Source: Alcanivoracaceae bacterium (GTDB lineage Bacteria; Pseudomonadota; Gammaproteobacteria; Pseudomonadales; Alcanivoracaceae). Taken from it: a DNA stretch of 64,000 bases. The first letter of the stretch is position 1, and each line of letters starts with the position of its first letter. Below are positions 36,520-45,849 of this stretch, one piece after another. Below the pieces are notes generated by a model that did not search any database, was not told the origin of the DNA, and was given only the letters and a program-made list of their open reading frames with translations. Both the position numbers and the translations under genes were made by a program. Where the stretch lies: positions 150,582 through 214,581 of the forward strand of contig JARGOL010000006.1 of assembly GCA_029212745.1 (NCBI GenBank). The letters are read 5' to 3'.

Positions 36520-39276
36520 TTACTCAGCCGCCTTCTTGCTCGCGGCTTTCTTCCTGGCAGCTTTCTTTTTTGCCGCCTTTTTCTTCGGTGCTTTTTTCTT
36601 GGCGGCCTTCTTCTTCGCCGCTTTCTTCTTTGGCTTGTCCTCGATTTCCCACTTGCCGTCGCGGTAGAACGCCGCCCAGCCGGTGGGTTTGCCGTCTTCC
36701 TCGGTCATCACGTACTGCTCTTTCGCCTTGCGGCTGTAGCGCAGTACGGCCTTGCGTCCCTTGCTGTCTTCCGCCGGCGCGTCGGCCAGGTACACGTGCT
36801 TGGGATCAAGCTTGTCTTTGACCGAGCGCACTTCTTCCACGGTGGGTGCCCGCGTCTCGCGGTTCTTCGGGAACTTGCTTGCCGCCAGGAACAGGCCGGA
36901 GGCACCGTCGCGCAGCAGGTAGAAGTCATCCACCTTCTCGCATTGCAGGTGCTCCATGGGAATCGGGTCGGCGCGCGGCGGAGCCGGCTCGCCATTGCGC
37001 AGCAGCTTGCGGGTGTTGCCACAGGCCTCGTTGGTGCACTTGAAGTACTTGCCGAAACGGCCGGAGCGCAACTGCATTTCGCTCTGGCACTTTTCACATT
37101 CCAGCGTCGGCCCTTCATAGCCCTTGATGCGGAACTTGCCCTGCTCCACCACAAAGCCGCTGCAATCCGGATTGTTACCGCACACGTGCAGCTTGCGGGT
37201 TTCATCGATCAGGTAGCTGTCCATGGCGGTGTTGCACTTCGGGCAGCGCTTCTTGCGCCGTTGCGCCAGTGCTTCCGCCTCGTCGTCATCCACGTCAATG
37301 GCTTCTTCGCCGGGCAGCAGGTTGAGCGTCTTGGTGCAGCGCTCTTTCGGCGGCAAGGCATAGCCGGAGCAGCCCAGGAACACACCGGTGGAGCCGGTGC
37401 GGATCTGCATCAGCCGGCCACACTCGGGGCATTCGATGTCCGTCTCGGTGGGCAGGTTGGCACGCATGCCGCCCTTCGCTTCCTTGCCGCTCCCCTCGCC
37501 CTGGGCATTGTCGAGCTTCTTGCGGAAATCCTCGTAGAATTCGTTCAGGACATCACGCCAGTTACGTTTGCCCTCGGCAATTTCGTCCAGTGTTTCTTCC
37601 ATGCTCGCCGTGAAGTTGTAATCGAGCAGGTTGGGGAAGCACTCCACCAACCGGTCAGTGACGATGTCACCCATCTTCTCGGCATAGAAGCGACGGTTTT
37701 CGGTACGCACGTAACCACGGTCCTGGATCGTGGAAATGATCGCGGCGTAGGTGGACGGACGGCCGATGCCGCGCTTTTCCAGCTCCTTGACCAGGCTCGC
37801 TTCGGTGTAACGGGCCGGCGGCTTGGTGAAGTGCTGGCTGGCATCGATGCTGGTAATGGCCAGCTTCTCGCCTTTCGCCAGATCCGGCAGCTCGACGTCT
37901 TCCTGCCCCTTGCGCGAGGCCGGTGGCAGGATGCGTGTCCAGCCATCGAACTTGAGAATGCGGCCCTTGGCCTTGAGCTCGTACTCCCCGGCGTGGGCGG
38001 TCAGGGTGCTGCTCAGGTATTCCGCCGGCGGCATCTGGCAGGCGATGAAGACCCGGCGGATCAGCTCGTACAGGCGCTGGGCATCACGCTCCATGTCCTT
38101 GAGGGAATCGCCGGTGCGTTTCACCTCTGAAGGACGGATCGCTTCGTGGGCCTCCTGGGCACCATCACGACTGCTGTACTGGATCGGTTTCTCGGGCAGG
38201 TACTGCTTGCCCAGGTCCGACTCGATCCAGCTGCGGCAGGCCGCCACGGCATCGGCGCTGAGATTGGTGGAATCGGTCCGCATATAGGTGATGTGACCGG
38301 CCTCGTACAGGCGCTGCGCCAGTGTCATGGTCTTTTTCACACTGAAACCCAGGCGCGTGCTGGCCGCCTGCTGCATGGTCGAGGTGATCAACGGCGCAGA
38401 CGGTTTGGAACGGGTGGGACGGTCATCGCGCTGGACGATTTCCAGCTCACCGGCATCCTTGAGCGCCTGCTCATGACGGCGCGCATCGGTTTCATTGGTG
38501 GGACGGAAGTTCTCGCCACCCGCCTTGGTCACCTGCATGGTCAGCGCCGGCTTGCCTTCGGGCTTGCCGTCCGCCTTCATCTCCCAGTATTCCTCGGGGT
38601 TGAAGGCACGGATCTCGCGCTCGCGCTCCACCACCAGCTCCACCGCCACGGACTGCACCCGGCCGGCTGACAGGCCGCGGGCAATTTTCTCCCACAGCAG
38701 CGGTGACAGCATGAAGCCGACGATACGATCGAGGAAACGACGGGCCTGCTGCGCCTCGACACGGGGCAGGTCCAGCTGGCCGGGCTTCTGGAAGGCGTCC
38801 TGGATGGCCTTCTTGGTAATCTCGTTGAAGACAACGCGGGCATAGCGGGAATCATCGCCGCCGATGACCTCGCGCAGGTGCCAGGCAATGGCCTCCCCTT
38901 CGCGGTCCAAATCAGTGGCGAGGTAGACGTGATCCGCTTTTGCGGCCAGGCGCTTGAGCTCGTCGATGACCTTTTCCTTGCCCGGCAGGATCTCGTAGCG
39001 GGCATCCCAGCCGTGCTCGGGATCAATGCCCATACGGCCCACCAGCTGGGTCCAGGCCTTCTTCTTCTTGTGCCGGGCCCGCTCTTCCGGTGGCAGGGAG
39101 CGGGTATAGGCCGCTTCCTTGGCACGTTCGGCCGGTGTCGACCTGGAACCGCCGCCACTGACAGGCAGGTCGCGCACGTGGCCGACACTGGATTTGACGA
39201 TGAAATCGTCACCCAGGTAGCGATTAATGGTGCGCGCCTTGGCAGGCGACTCAACAATTACCAGCGATTTGCCCAT
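36520..39276 (-). CDS. topA: DNA topoisomerase I
   Basis: Relaxes negative supercoils. From the ATG at 39276 the protein has 918 residues: TOPRIM domain ([11 protein letters not shown] at the start, [11 protein letters not shown]), a TOP1Ac core with catalytic Y331 in ITYMRTDST, several C-terminal zinc repeats ([24 protein letters not shown]) and a last 40-residue tail made almost entirely of Lys and Ala repeats. The frame is open to 39327, but MGKSLVIVE is the canonical beginning. The tail should bind DNA or polymerase non-specifically. Confidence 0.97.
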   Translation of the reverse strand: MGKSLVIVESPAKARTINRYLGDDFIVKSSVGHVRDLPVSGGGSRSTPAERAKEAAYTRSLPPEERARHKKKKAWTQLVGRMGIDPEHGWDARYEILPGKEKVIDELKRLAAKADHVYLATDLDREGEAIAWHLREVIGGDDSRYARVVFNEITKKAIQDAFQKPGQLDLPRVEAQQARRFLDRIVGFMLSPLLWEKIARGLSAGRVQSVAVELVVEREREIRAFNPEEYWEMKADGKPEGKPALTMQVTKAGGENFRPTNETDARRHEQALKDAGELEIVQRDDRPTRSKPSAPLITSTMQQAASTRLGFSVKKTMTLAQRLYEAGHITYMRTDSTNLSADAVAACRSWIESDLGKQYLPEKPIQYSSRDGAQEAHEAIRPSEVKRTGDSLKDMERDAQRLYELIRRVFIACQMPPAEYLSSTLTAHAGEYELKAKGRILKFDGWTRILPPASRKGQEDVELPDLAKGEKLAITSIDASQHFTKPPARYTEASLVKELEKRGIGRPSTYAAIISTIQDRGYVRTENRRFYAEKMGDIVTDRLVECFPNLLDYNFTASMEETLDEIAEGKRNWRDVLNEFYEDFRKKLDNAQGEGSGKEAKGGMRANLPTETDIECPECGRLMQIRTGSTGVFLGCSGYALPPKERCTKTLNLLPGEEAIDVDDDEAEALAQRRKKRCPKCNTAMDSYLIDETRKLHVCGNNPDCSGFVVEQGKFRIKGYEGPTLECEKCQSEMQLRSGRFGKYFKCTNEACGNTRKLLRNGEPAPPRADPIPMEHLQCEKVDDFYLLRDGASGLFLAASKFPKNRETRAPTVEEVRSVKDKLDPKHVYLADAPAEDSKGRKAVLRYSRKAKEQYVMTEEDGKPTGWAAFYRDGKWEIEDKPKKKAAKKKAAKKKAPKKKAAKKKAARKKAASKKAAE

Positions 39277-39524
39277 ACAAACCCACGTCTGCTCTGACTC
39301 GCAAATAGAAGGGCCAAGTTGGCCCACAGAGGCCGCTATTTAGTCGAAGCGGCGGCCCCGGGTCAAGGAAAGCCGTCCCGGAGGCCTTTTTTACCGATAC
39401 TACGAAACCGGCGCCGTCAGCAACCTCGCCGGCCGCGATCAGCCTTGCCAAACTGGCTGTGGGTGTATCACCATCGCGGTCAGGACGGCGCGAATGGCGC
39501 GCCGGAGCAGCCAAGGAGTGCACG

Positions 39525-39965
39525 GTGACCAATCCCTACAAACAGATCCTGGTGGCCATTGATTGCAGCGAGGAATCCACCCAGGTACTGGGCCGGGCGG
39601 CCGCCCTGGCCGAGCGTGACGGCACCCACCTGCACCTGATCCACGTGATCGAGCCGCTGGCCCTGGCCTACGGCGCCGACGTGCCCATGGATGTCTCTGA
39701 CCTGCAGTCCTCCCTGGTCAAGCAGGCCCGCGACAGCGCCATGGAGTATGCGCGCCGCTATCAGGTGCCGGAAAGCAACGTCCACGTGGAACTGGGGTCG
39801 ATCGAGAAAACCATCCAGGAAAATGCGGAAAAGCTCGACTGCGACCTGATCGTGGTGGGCAGCCACACCCGCAGCGGGCTGGCCATCCTGCTCGGCTCCA
39901 CCGCCAAGGGGCTGGTGCCCGGCGCCAACTGCGACGTGCTGGCGGTGAAAATTACCGACCAGTAG
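39525..39965 (+). CDS. Universal stress protein (UspA family)
   Basis: 146 residues from a GTG start with AAGGAG eight bases upstream. Single Usp domain: ILVAIDCSEES at the N-terminus and the ATP-binding glycine pattern in VVGSHTRSGLAILLGSTAKG. Divergent from topA across a 248-base gap that must hold both promoters. The role is general stress survival; no specific partner is indicated. Confidence 0.9.
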   Translation: MTNPYKQILVAIDCSEESTQVLGRAAALAERDGTHLHLIHVIEPLALAYGADVPMDVSDLQSSLVKQARDSAMEYARRYQVPESNVHVELGSIEKTIQENAEKLDCDLIVVGSHTRSGLAILLGSTAKGLVPGANCDVLAVKITDQ

Positions 39966-39986
39966 CGCCCTCCTCTCCCCCGCCAC

Positions 39987-40012
39987 GAAAAAGCCCGCCG
40001 GTTGGGCGGGCT
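39987..40012. terminator. Terminator between convergent uspA and cNMP genes
   Basis: Stem AGCCCGCC / GGCGGGCT with a 5-base loop. T residues follow strongly on the minus strand (TTTTTC) and weakly on the plus strand, so it primarily ends the cNMP-protein transcript and may serve both. Confidence 0.75.
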
Positions 40013-40041
40013 CTTGCGTCTCGACCGGCGAAAAGACTGGC

Positions 40042-40701
40042 TCAGGTCACCTGCACGTTCGAGCGCACCGGGTCAGACGACTCATTCCACTCACAGAGGA
40101 TGTCTGACAGGCGATAGGCCTGGTCGTGCAGGGCTTCCAGCTCCGTCACCGTGTTTTTCTCACCGGTGTAGATAGGCACCGTGCGCAGGCTCGCCACCAG
40201 CGGATGGTCCGGGTGCTGCATCTTGTTCACTTCCAGGGTCCAGCGGATGTTGTGTACCAGCATGCGGTAGAACGCCAGGCGCGTACCGAGGTTGAAATTG
40301 GCCTCGTCGTGGATGTCCTTGAAATGGGCGTAATCCAGCCGCACCAGAATCGCCTCGCGGGCCGCCTCATCCACCTTGATGGTGGCAGTACGCGGCGTCT
40401 CCCGGATCATGGCCAGGGCCCCGAACACCTCCCCGGGAGAGATGTAGTTGATCACCGATTCACTGCCGTTGCTGCCTGCCACCACGGCCAGCTGCCCCTT
40501 GAGCAAAAAGTACAGAAACGTGTCACTGTCGCCCTGGCGAATGACAACATCGCCGGCAGACGCCTGCAGCACCTCGGACATGTTCAGCAAACGCTCGAAC
40601 TGGGCCGGGTCGGCACGCAGGATCTCGTTGAAGAATGGAATGCCGGAAAGCAGTCGCTGGATGCGGTCCAGCGGGTACTCGTCCCGGTTGATCTGTTCCA
40701 T
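40042..40701 (-). CDS. Cyclic-nucleotide-binding-domain protein without DNA-binding domain
   Basis: 219 residues. An N-terminal cNMP-type beta roll (about 20-140) with GDVVIRQGDSDTFLYFLLKG and the cassette FGALAMIRETPRTATIKV is followed by helices, but no helix-turn-helix, so it is not a Crp-type transcription factor despite the fold. The C-terminal part (HNIRWTLEVNKMQHP, EWNES) is unfamiliar. It may act as a sensor or scaffold protein. Encoded alone, divergent from lexA. Confidence 0.75.
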   Translation of the reverse strand: MEQINRDEYPLDRIQRLLSGIPFFNEILRADPAQFERLLNMSEVLQASAGDVVIRQGDSDTFLYFLLKGQLAVVAGSNGSESVINYISPGEVFGALAMIRETPRTATIKVDEAAREAILVRLDYAHFKDIHDEANFNLGTRLAFYRMLVHNIRWTLEVNKMQHPDHPLVASLRTVPIYTGEKNTVTELEALHDQAYRLSDILCEWNESSDPVRSNVQVT

Positions 40702-40969
40702 GTAGTGTCTCTCTTTCTTGGCTTCCGCTGCTTGAATGCCTGTGCCGGCAGGCCCTGGCCGCTGAACCGCGTCACCGGTCGCCCGCCGTCATCCACAACC
40801 CCAATAACATGCCGGGACAGCCTTTCCGTGGCTGTCGCCGGAGAGCCCAATGCTATTGGCTCACCGCTCTCATAGCAACGACTTAGCCAATGCAATCAGT
40901 GTTTTGTCCCTGTCGTCCACGATGGCACAGCGCCAGCACTGGCGCCGCGCGCCGCCGGCGACTGATCAT
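40702..40969. other. Intergenic region between the cNMP gene and the lexA promoter
   Basis: No gene is visible on either strand. It must contain the promoter of the cNMP gene, but I cannot identify a convincing -35/-10 pair. Confidence 0.5.
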
Positions 40970-40997
40970 TTGACACTGTCCTGAAAGACAGTATTAT
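40970..40997 (+). promoter_or_regulatory. lexA promoter with SOS box
   Basis: -35 TTGACA (40970-40975), 16-base spacer, -10 TATTAT (40992-40997). The spacer is a LexA site: CTG, ten bases, CAG at 40976-40991, extended to ACTG...CAGT. LexA bound here would block polymerase, giving standard autorepression. The leader to the lexA ATG is about 90 nt. Confidence 0.92.
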
Positions 40998-41094
40998 CGG
41001 GGAATGATAGCCCTGCGTGGGCTGTGGCAGTTGAGCCAGCCGGGTCAGTGCAGACAGCCGGCCCAGTGAAGAAGGTCAGGAAAAGGAGATCGCC

Positions 41095-41709
41095 ATGAGC
41101 GACGGACTCACCGCACGCCAGCAACAGGTACTCGACTGCATCCGCAGCCACGTCCAGGAAACCGGCATGGCGCCCACCCGCGCCGAAATCGCGGAGATCA
41201 TGGGCTTCCAGTCCAAGAATGCCGCTTCGGACCACCTGCGGGCGCTGGAGCGCAAAGGCTATATCCGCATCCACAATGACCGCTCGCGCGGCATCCAGGT
41301 GCTGGATGAGGCCCTCGAGGAAGAAGACGGCCTGCCGGTGGTGGGCAAGGTGGCCGCCGGCCTGCCCATCGAGGCGATCGAGAACGTGGAGCGCACGGTG
41401 CCGGTGCCGCTGGGCCTGTTTCGCCAGCGCCCCACGTACCTGCTCAAGGTGGAAGGCGACAGCATGAAGGATGTCGGCATCCTCGATGGCGACCTGATCG
41501 CCGTGCGCAAGGCGGACAATGCCCGCAACGGCCAGATCGTGGTGGCCCGTATTGATGACGACGTCACGGTGAAAACCCTGCGCATCGACAGCAACAGTGT
41601 TACGCTGGAGCCAGCCAATGACGCCTATCAGCCGATACGCGTGGCCCCGAACGAGTTGTTTATCGAAGGCATTTTTGTAGGACTGATCAGAGATGTGGAT
41701 CCGCGCTAG
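41095..41709 (+). CDS. lexA: SOS repressor LexA
   Basis: 204 residues. Winged helix (about 1-70, with PTRAEIAEIMGFQSKNAA as recognition region), hinge, and self-cleaving S24 domain. Cleavage site A88-G89 (KVAAGLP), catalytic S123 (GDSMKD) and K160 (VTVKTL) are all present, so RecA-stimulated autocleavage should work. AAAGGAG precedes the ATG. In Pseudomonas a sulA homologue follows; here a DUF1499 gene overlaps the lexA end by 17 bases. Confidence 0.97.
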   Translation: MSDGLTARQQQVLDCIRSHVQETGMAPTRAEIAEIMGFQSKNAASDHLRALERKGYIRIHNDRSRGIQVLDEALEEEDGLPVVGKVAAGLPIEAIENVERTVPVPLGLFRQRPTYLLKVEGDSMKDVGILDGDLIAVRKADNARNGQIVVARIDDDVTVKTLRIDSNSVTLEPANDAYQPIRVAPNELFIEGIFVGLIRDVDPR

Positions 41710-42190
41710 CCTCCTTACCCTGTTGTTGCTGCCCACCGTTGCACTGGCGGAATCGCCAGCGGTAGAACAACCCAACGTGCTCGATGCCGCCCTGGCGGAC
41801 AACGAGGTGCTGGAAACAACACAGCAGGCGGCCCTTGCCCCCTGCCCCGGCTCACCGAACTGTGTCAGCAGCGCGGCCGCCCCGGACAGTGATCAATATG
41901 TGGAGCCGCTGCAGGCCGGCGACACCCTGTTTGGTGCCATCAAGCGCCTGACCGTGGTGCTGGCAGACATGGAGCGGGTCACCTGGACGCAACCGTCGCC
42001 CAACCACATCCATGCGGAATTCAAATCCAGCCTGTTCGGTTTCGTCGACGACGTGGACCTGATCGCCGCTGAGGATGGCAGCATCGCCGTACGCTCCGCC
42101 TCGCGCACGGGCTACTGGGACATGGGCGTCAATCGCAAGCGTGTGGAAGAGCTGCGCGAGCGGCTGTCAAAAGTAAACAGCCAGATCTGA
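41693..42190 (+). CDS. DUF1499-domain exported protein
   Basis: 165 residues with a signal peptide (1-19, VALA cleavage). The signature APCPGSPNCVSS with two cysteines is followed by a DUF1499 core ending in SASRTGYWDMGVNRKRVEELR. Function of the family is unknown. Its start lies inside the lexA 3' end, so it should be translated from the SOS-regulated transcript. Confidence 0.82.
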   Translation: MWIRASLLTLLLLPTVALAESPAVEQPNVLDAALADNEVLETTQQAALAPCPGSPNCVSSAAAPDSDQYVEPLQAGDTLFGAIKRLTVVLADMERVTWTQPSPNHIHAEFKSSLFGFVDDVDLIAAEDGSIAVRSASRTGYWDMGVNRKRVEELRERLSKVNSQI

Positions 42191-42191
42191 C

Positions 42192-42983
42192 ATGCCGTAC
42201 GCCGATATCGGCGTCAACCTCACTGACAAGCGCTTCAACGACGACCGCGAGGCGGTGTTGACGCGGGCGCGTGAGGCCGACGTCCAGCTGATGGTGCTGA
42301 CCGGCACCGACCTTGATACCTCCCGAGATGCCGTGGCGCTGGCCGACCCCGGGCAGCAACGCTATGCCACGTCGGGCGTGCATCCGCACCAGGCCAGCCA
42401 GTGGAATAGCGCCGTGCGTACCGAACTGGCAGAGCTGTCACGACACGCCGCCGTGCGCTGCATCGGCGAGACCGGCCTGGACTTCAATCGGGATTTTTCA
42501 CCGCGCCCGGCCCAGGAGCAGGCCTTTGCCGACCAGCTTGATCTCGCTGCGGTGGGGCAACTGCCGGTGTTCCTGCACCAGCGTGACGCCCATGCGCGCT
42601 TTCTTGGCATCCTGCGCGAACACCGCGACCGCATACCGCAGGTGGTGGTGCACTGCTTCACCGATACCCGTGAGGCGCTCTACGACTACCTGGACCTGGG
42701 CTGCTTCATCGGCATCACCGGCTGGATCTGCGACGAGCGCCGCGGCCAGGCCCTGCGGCAGATGGTGGCGGACATACCGGCCAGCCAGCTGCTGCTGGAA
42801 ACCGATGCCCCCTACCTGCTGCCCAGGGACCTGCCCGGCAAGCCACCCATCAAGGGACGCAACGAGCCTTCCCTGCTGCCATGGATTGCCGAACGGGTCG
42901 CCCGCTTGCGTCAGCAGCCGCTGGAGCAGCTTGCCGCGCAGTGCTGGCGCAACACACAGACCTGGCTGGGCCTGCCCGAATAA
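42192..42983 (+). CDS. tatD: TatD-family metal-dependent DNase
   Basis: 263-residue TIM-barrel hydrolase. It opens ADIGVNLTDKRF, the form found in true TatD (which lacks the HxH of YcfH), followed by GVHPHQA, GETGLDFNRDFSPR, LHQRDA, HCFTDT and ETDAPYL carrying the remaining metal ligands. E. coli TatD is a 3'-5' exonuclease linked to repair of oxidative damage. It starts one base after the DUF1499 stop, so lexA, the DUF1499 gene and tatD may form an SOS-linked operon. Confidence 0.9.
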   Translation: MPYADIGVNLTDKRFNDDREAVLTRAREADVQLMVLTGTDLDTSRDAVALADPGQQRYATSGVHPHQASQWNSAVRTELAELSRHAAVRCIGETGLDFNRDFSPRPAQEQAFADQLDLAAVGQLPVFLHQRDAHARFLGILREHRDRIPQVVVHCFTDTREALYDYLDLGCFIGITGWICDERRGQALRQMVADIPASQLLLETDAPYLLPRDLPGKPPIKGRNEPSLLPWIAERVARLRQQPLEQLAAQCWRNTQTWLGLPE

Positions 42984-42998
42984 GCGCGCTTCAAGGTG

Positions 42999-43226
42999 TC
43001 AGGAGGGCGTAACCAGCGCCCGGATATCAAGCAGGCCAAACGGCCAGGCGAGTTCCCGCTCACCACAGCGCAACACCGGGATCCGCTCACCGTAGCGCGC
43101 GATCAGGGCATCATCGGTGGCGATATCAAGCAGCTCCACATCCACACCCGGCGCCGCACGCCTAATCAGCGCCTGCGCCTGCTCGCACAGGTGGCAGCCT
43201 GTGGTGGTCAGCAATACCAGCGTCAC
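42999..43226 (-). CDS. Glutaredoxin-family protein
   Basis: 75-residue single-domain thioredoxin-fold protein with a CHLC redox motif (C11, C14), a cis-Pro segment RIPVL and a short C-terminal helix, matching the DUF836/glutaredoxin-2-like group. Redox partner unknown. The start overlaps the rlmKL stop by 4 bases, so it is translated after the rRNA methyltransferase. Convergent with tatD. Confidence 0.85.
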   Translation of the reverse strand: MTLVLLTTTGCHLCEQAQALIRRAAPGVDVELLDIATDDALIARYGERIPVLRCGERELAWPFGLLDIRALVTPS

Positions 43227-45343
43227 AGGCGCCCCCTGCCCCGTGGCGTGTGGCGGACTGCAAACAGCACGTGAGGCCGGCTGCCACGCTGGAAATCCGG
43301 GGAAATACTGGACTCGGTGAGGTCTTCCACGTCAAACAGCTGGTGCACACTGTCATCCAGGGTGAAGCGGGAAAAGTTGCAGGAGAAGTACAGCACGCCT
43401 TCCGGCTCCAGGTGTTTCATGGCGCGCTGGATCAGTTCGGCATGGTCCCGCTGGACAACAAAGTCGTCACGACTCTTGTTATTGGAAAAAGTGGGCGGGT
43501 CGCAGAAGATCAGGTCGAACTGGTCGGAGCTGCGCTGCAGCCAGTCCATGACATCGGCGCGCTGGCGCCGGTGTCGCTCGCCGGCATAGCCGTTGAAAGC
43601 CATGTTTTCACCGGCCCACTGCAGGTACCGGTTGGAGGCGTCCACGGTCAGGGTGCTGCGCGCACCGCCCACGGCGGCCTGTACCGAGGCGGTGCCGGTG
43701 TAGGCGAACAGGTTCAGCATGCGCCGCCCGGCTGCCTCCTGTGACAGGCGCAGGCGCGCCGGCCGGTGATCCAGGAACACCCCGGTGTCCAGGTAGCTGT
43801 TCAGGTCCAGCAAATACCAGGCATCGCCCTCCCGCAGCGGCAGAAGGCTGCGCTGGGGCGCCAGTTTCTGGTATTGCCGCTGGCCCTTCTGTTGTTCGCG
43901 CGTGCGCACATGGACCTGCTCACGATGCACACCCATCACCGCTCTCACGGCCGCCAGGGCGGCGTTGCGGCGCTCTCGGGCAGCGGACGGGTCCACTGTT
44001 TTTGGCGGTGCATATTCCTGCACCAGCACCTGGTCGCCATAGATATCCACCACCAGGTTGAACTCGGGCATATCGCGGTCATACAAACGATAGGCCTGGA
44101 CATCTTCCTGCTGCAGCCACTTGCGTAACTGACGGGCATTTTTCTGCAGGCGGTTGGCAAAATGCGCGGCCAGCTCCGGCACCTCGAATGCCGGCGCGCT
44201 GGCATGCAGTACGGGCGCGGCAGGCTTCGACTGTGGCGTCAGTACGCGGATGAAGTTACGCACCGGCCCGTTCTGCAGGCGCAACTGCTGTTGCGGTTCC
44301 ACACCGAGACGGTCCATGACCTCGATATCACTGCCAAGGATCACCAACGGACAGCCCGGTGCCAGCGCCGGCAGCATCCTCGCCATGCCCATGTGCAGCG
44401 CACTGGCCATAGGCTTGTCCTCAAGCCGCTCGCCCCAGGGCGGATTCGCCAGCAACACCGCAGAGGCCGGAATATCCGCCGGTTTGAGCGTGCCCAGCTC
44501 ACGCCGCTCCACATGCAGCAGGGCCTGCACGCCGGCGCGCTCGGCGTTGGCGCGCGCCCAGGTGACAGCGCGTGGGTCGGCGTCATAGCCGCGCAGGCTG
44601 ATACCTTCTGGCAGCGCTCGCTGTTCGCTGCGGGCGGCCTCGCACAGGCCGTCCCAGAGCCCGTTGCGAATGCCCGGCCACTGGCGGAATGCCCACTGCT
44701 CACGCAACAGGCCCGGCGCACGCCGCGTCAGGATGCAGGCCGCCTCCACCAGCAAGGTGCCACTGCCGCAGAACAGGTCCACCAGCGGCACGGCGTCCTT
44801 GTCTCCCAGTGCGGTGAGCACCATGGCTGCGGCCAGGGACTCACGCAGCGGCGCCTGGCCGGGCTGCACCCGGTATCCGCGCCGACTCAGGGGTTCGCCC
44901 ACCAGGTCCACATACAGCCAGGCCTCCTCGGGGGCAACATGCAGGCGCAAGCACAGGGCATCACGGGCGGAATCAGCGCGCTCCACATGCTCCGGCAGGT
45001 GCTTGTGAAAGATGGTGCCGGTGATCCGCGCATCACCACGCACCTCTCGGGCATGGTCCACCTGCAGCCAGACGCGGGACGTGCTGGCCAGGTGGCGGGC
45101 AGGATCAAAGCGCCCGGCCAGCGTCTCGGCCGCCTGCTCCGGTGTCACCGGGCAATGGTCGATTTCCACCAGCACCCGCTCTGCCAGCCGGGCGTGCAGG
45201 CACACCGTCAGGGCCGCCTTGCTGTCGGCCCCTGCCAGACGCACCGCGGCATGGCCGGCGGGCTCGGCCTCAAGGCCCACGCCGGCAAGCTCCTGGCACA
45301 ACAGGCCGGACAGGCCGGGCAGACAGGTAATCAGTAGATCCAA
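43223..45343 (-). CDS. rlmL: Bifunctional 23S rRNA methyltransferase RlmKL
   Basis: 706-residue fusion of RlmL (N2-methylguanine 2445) and RlmK (N7-methylguanine 2069). The N-terminal THUMP domain (about 45-155) is followed by the RlmL methyltransferase with FCGSGTLLVEAA and the LLANPPWGERL catalytic motif, then the RlmK half with LNLFAYTGTASV and IFCDPPTFSNNK. Full length, no truncation. Divergent from rmf, another ribosome-modifying gene. Confidence 0.95.
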   Translation of the reverse strand: MDLLITCLPGLSGLLCQELAGVGLEAEPAGHAAVRLAGADSKAALTVCLHARLAERVLVEIDHCPVTPEQAAETLAGRFDPARHLASTSRVWLQVDHAREVRGDARITGTIFHKHLPEHVERADSARDALCLRLHVAPEEAWLYVDLVGEPLSRRGYRVQPGQAPLRESLAAAMVLTALGDKDAVPLVDLFCGSGTLLVEAACILTRRAPGLLREQWAFRQWPGIRNGLWDGLCEAARSEQRALPEGISLRGYDADPRAVTWARANAERAGVQALLHVERRELGTLKPADIPASAVLLANPPWGERLEDKPMASALHMGMARMLPALAPGCPLVILGSDIEVMDRLGVEPQQQLRLQNGPVRNFIRVLTPQSKPAAPVLHASAPAFEVPELAAHFANRLQKNARQLRKWLQQEDVQAYRLYDRDMPEFNLVVDIYGDQVLVQEYAPPKTVDPSAARERRNAALAAVRAVMGVHREQVHVRTREQQKGQRQYQKLAPQRSLLPLREGDAWYLLDLNSYLDTGVFLDHRPARLRLSQEAAGRRMLNLFAYTGTASVQAAVGGARSTLTVDASNRYLQWAGENMAFNGYAGERHRRQRADVMDWLQRSSDQFDLIFCDPPTFSNNKSRDDFVVQRDHAELIQRAMKHLEPEGVLYFSCNFSRFTLDDSVHQLFDVEDLTESSISPDFQRGSRPHVLFAVRHTPRGRGRL

Positions 45344-45581
45344 GGGACCTGCTCCTTTCTGTTCAAGGGGTTACAGCACGTATCAGACAGTTAGCCGCAT
45401 TTACTCGAAAGCGGCAAATATGCAGCGGACGGATAAGCACTCCTTTGCATATTGCTACTCGGTATTCGACAGCGAGAACCCCGGTGCTGATACTGAATTC
45501 ATTGCCTTGGGGTGCCGCTCATTTCCGCCGCCCCACCCACGGCGCCGTTTTTCTGACAGGCGAATGCAAGAGGAACCACGT
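45344..45581. other. Divergent regulatory region between rlmKL and rmf
   Basis: 238 bases without a credible gene. It holds the promoters of both genes and a long rmf leader. I see AT-rich patches near 45410-45470 but no promoter I would assign. The rmf start has AGAGGA six bases upstream. Confidence 0.5.
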
Positions 45582-45788
45582 ATGAAAAGACAAAAGCGAA
45601 ATCGTGTTACCCGTGCTTACACCCGAGGCTACCAGGCAGGCCTGGCGGGAAGATCCCGCGACATTTGTCCCTTCGATGCCCTCAATGCCCGCACCAGCTG
45701 GCTGAACGGCTGGCGTGAAGGCTTTACCGATCACAACTACGGGTTTCACGGCGCCGCAAGCGTCCAGAACCTCAAAGATATCAACTAG
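45582..45788 (+). CDS. rmf: Ribosome modulation factor
   Basis: 68-residue basic protein that dimerises 70S ribosomes into inactive 100S particles in stationary phase. It begins MKRQKRNRVTRAYTRGYQAG and continues with GRSRDICPF and SWLNGWREG, the hallmark of RMF. It is about 13 residues longer than the E. coli protein, like pseudomonad versions. Confidence 0.96.
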   Translation: MKRQKRNRVTRAYTRGYQAGLAGRSRDICPFDALNARTSWLNGWREGFTDHNYGFHGAASVQNLKDIN

Positions 45789-45826
45789 TTAGATAGACCT
45801 TTTACGACGGCGCCTCGCGCCTACTC

Positions 45827-45849
45827 AGGGCCCCTCCAGGGCCCTTTTC
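45827..45849 (+). terminator. Terminator after rmf
   Basis: Stem AGGGCCC / GGGCCCT with a 5-base loop followed by TTTT on the plus strand, 38 bases after the rmf stop and touching the convergent pyrD stop. Confidence 0.75.

Noticed and set aside
36439..38130. A 563-codon open frame on the plus strand opposite topA
   Set aside because: Low-complexity Leu/Arg/Gly composition typical of GC-rich antisense frames; topA on the other strand is certain.
40042..40701. Crp/Fnr transcription factor
   Set aside because: The cyclic-nucleotide fold is present but no helix-turn-helix follows, so it is not called a regulator of transcription.
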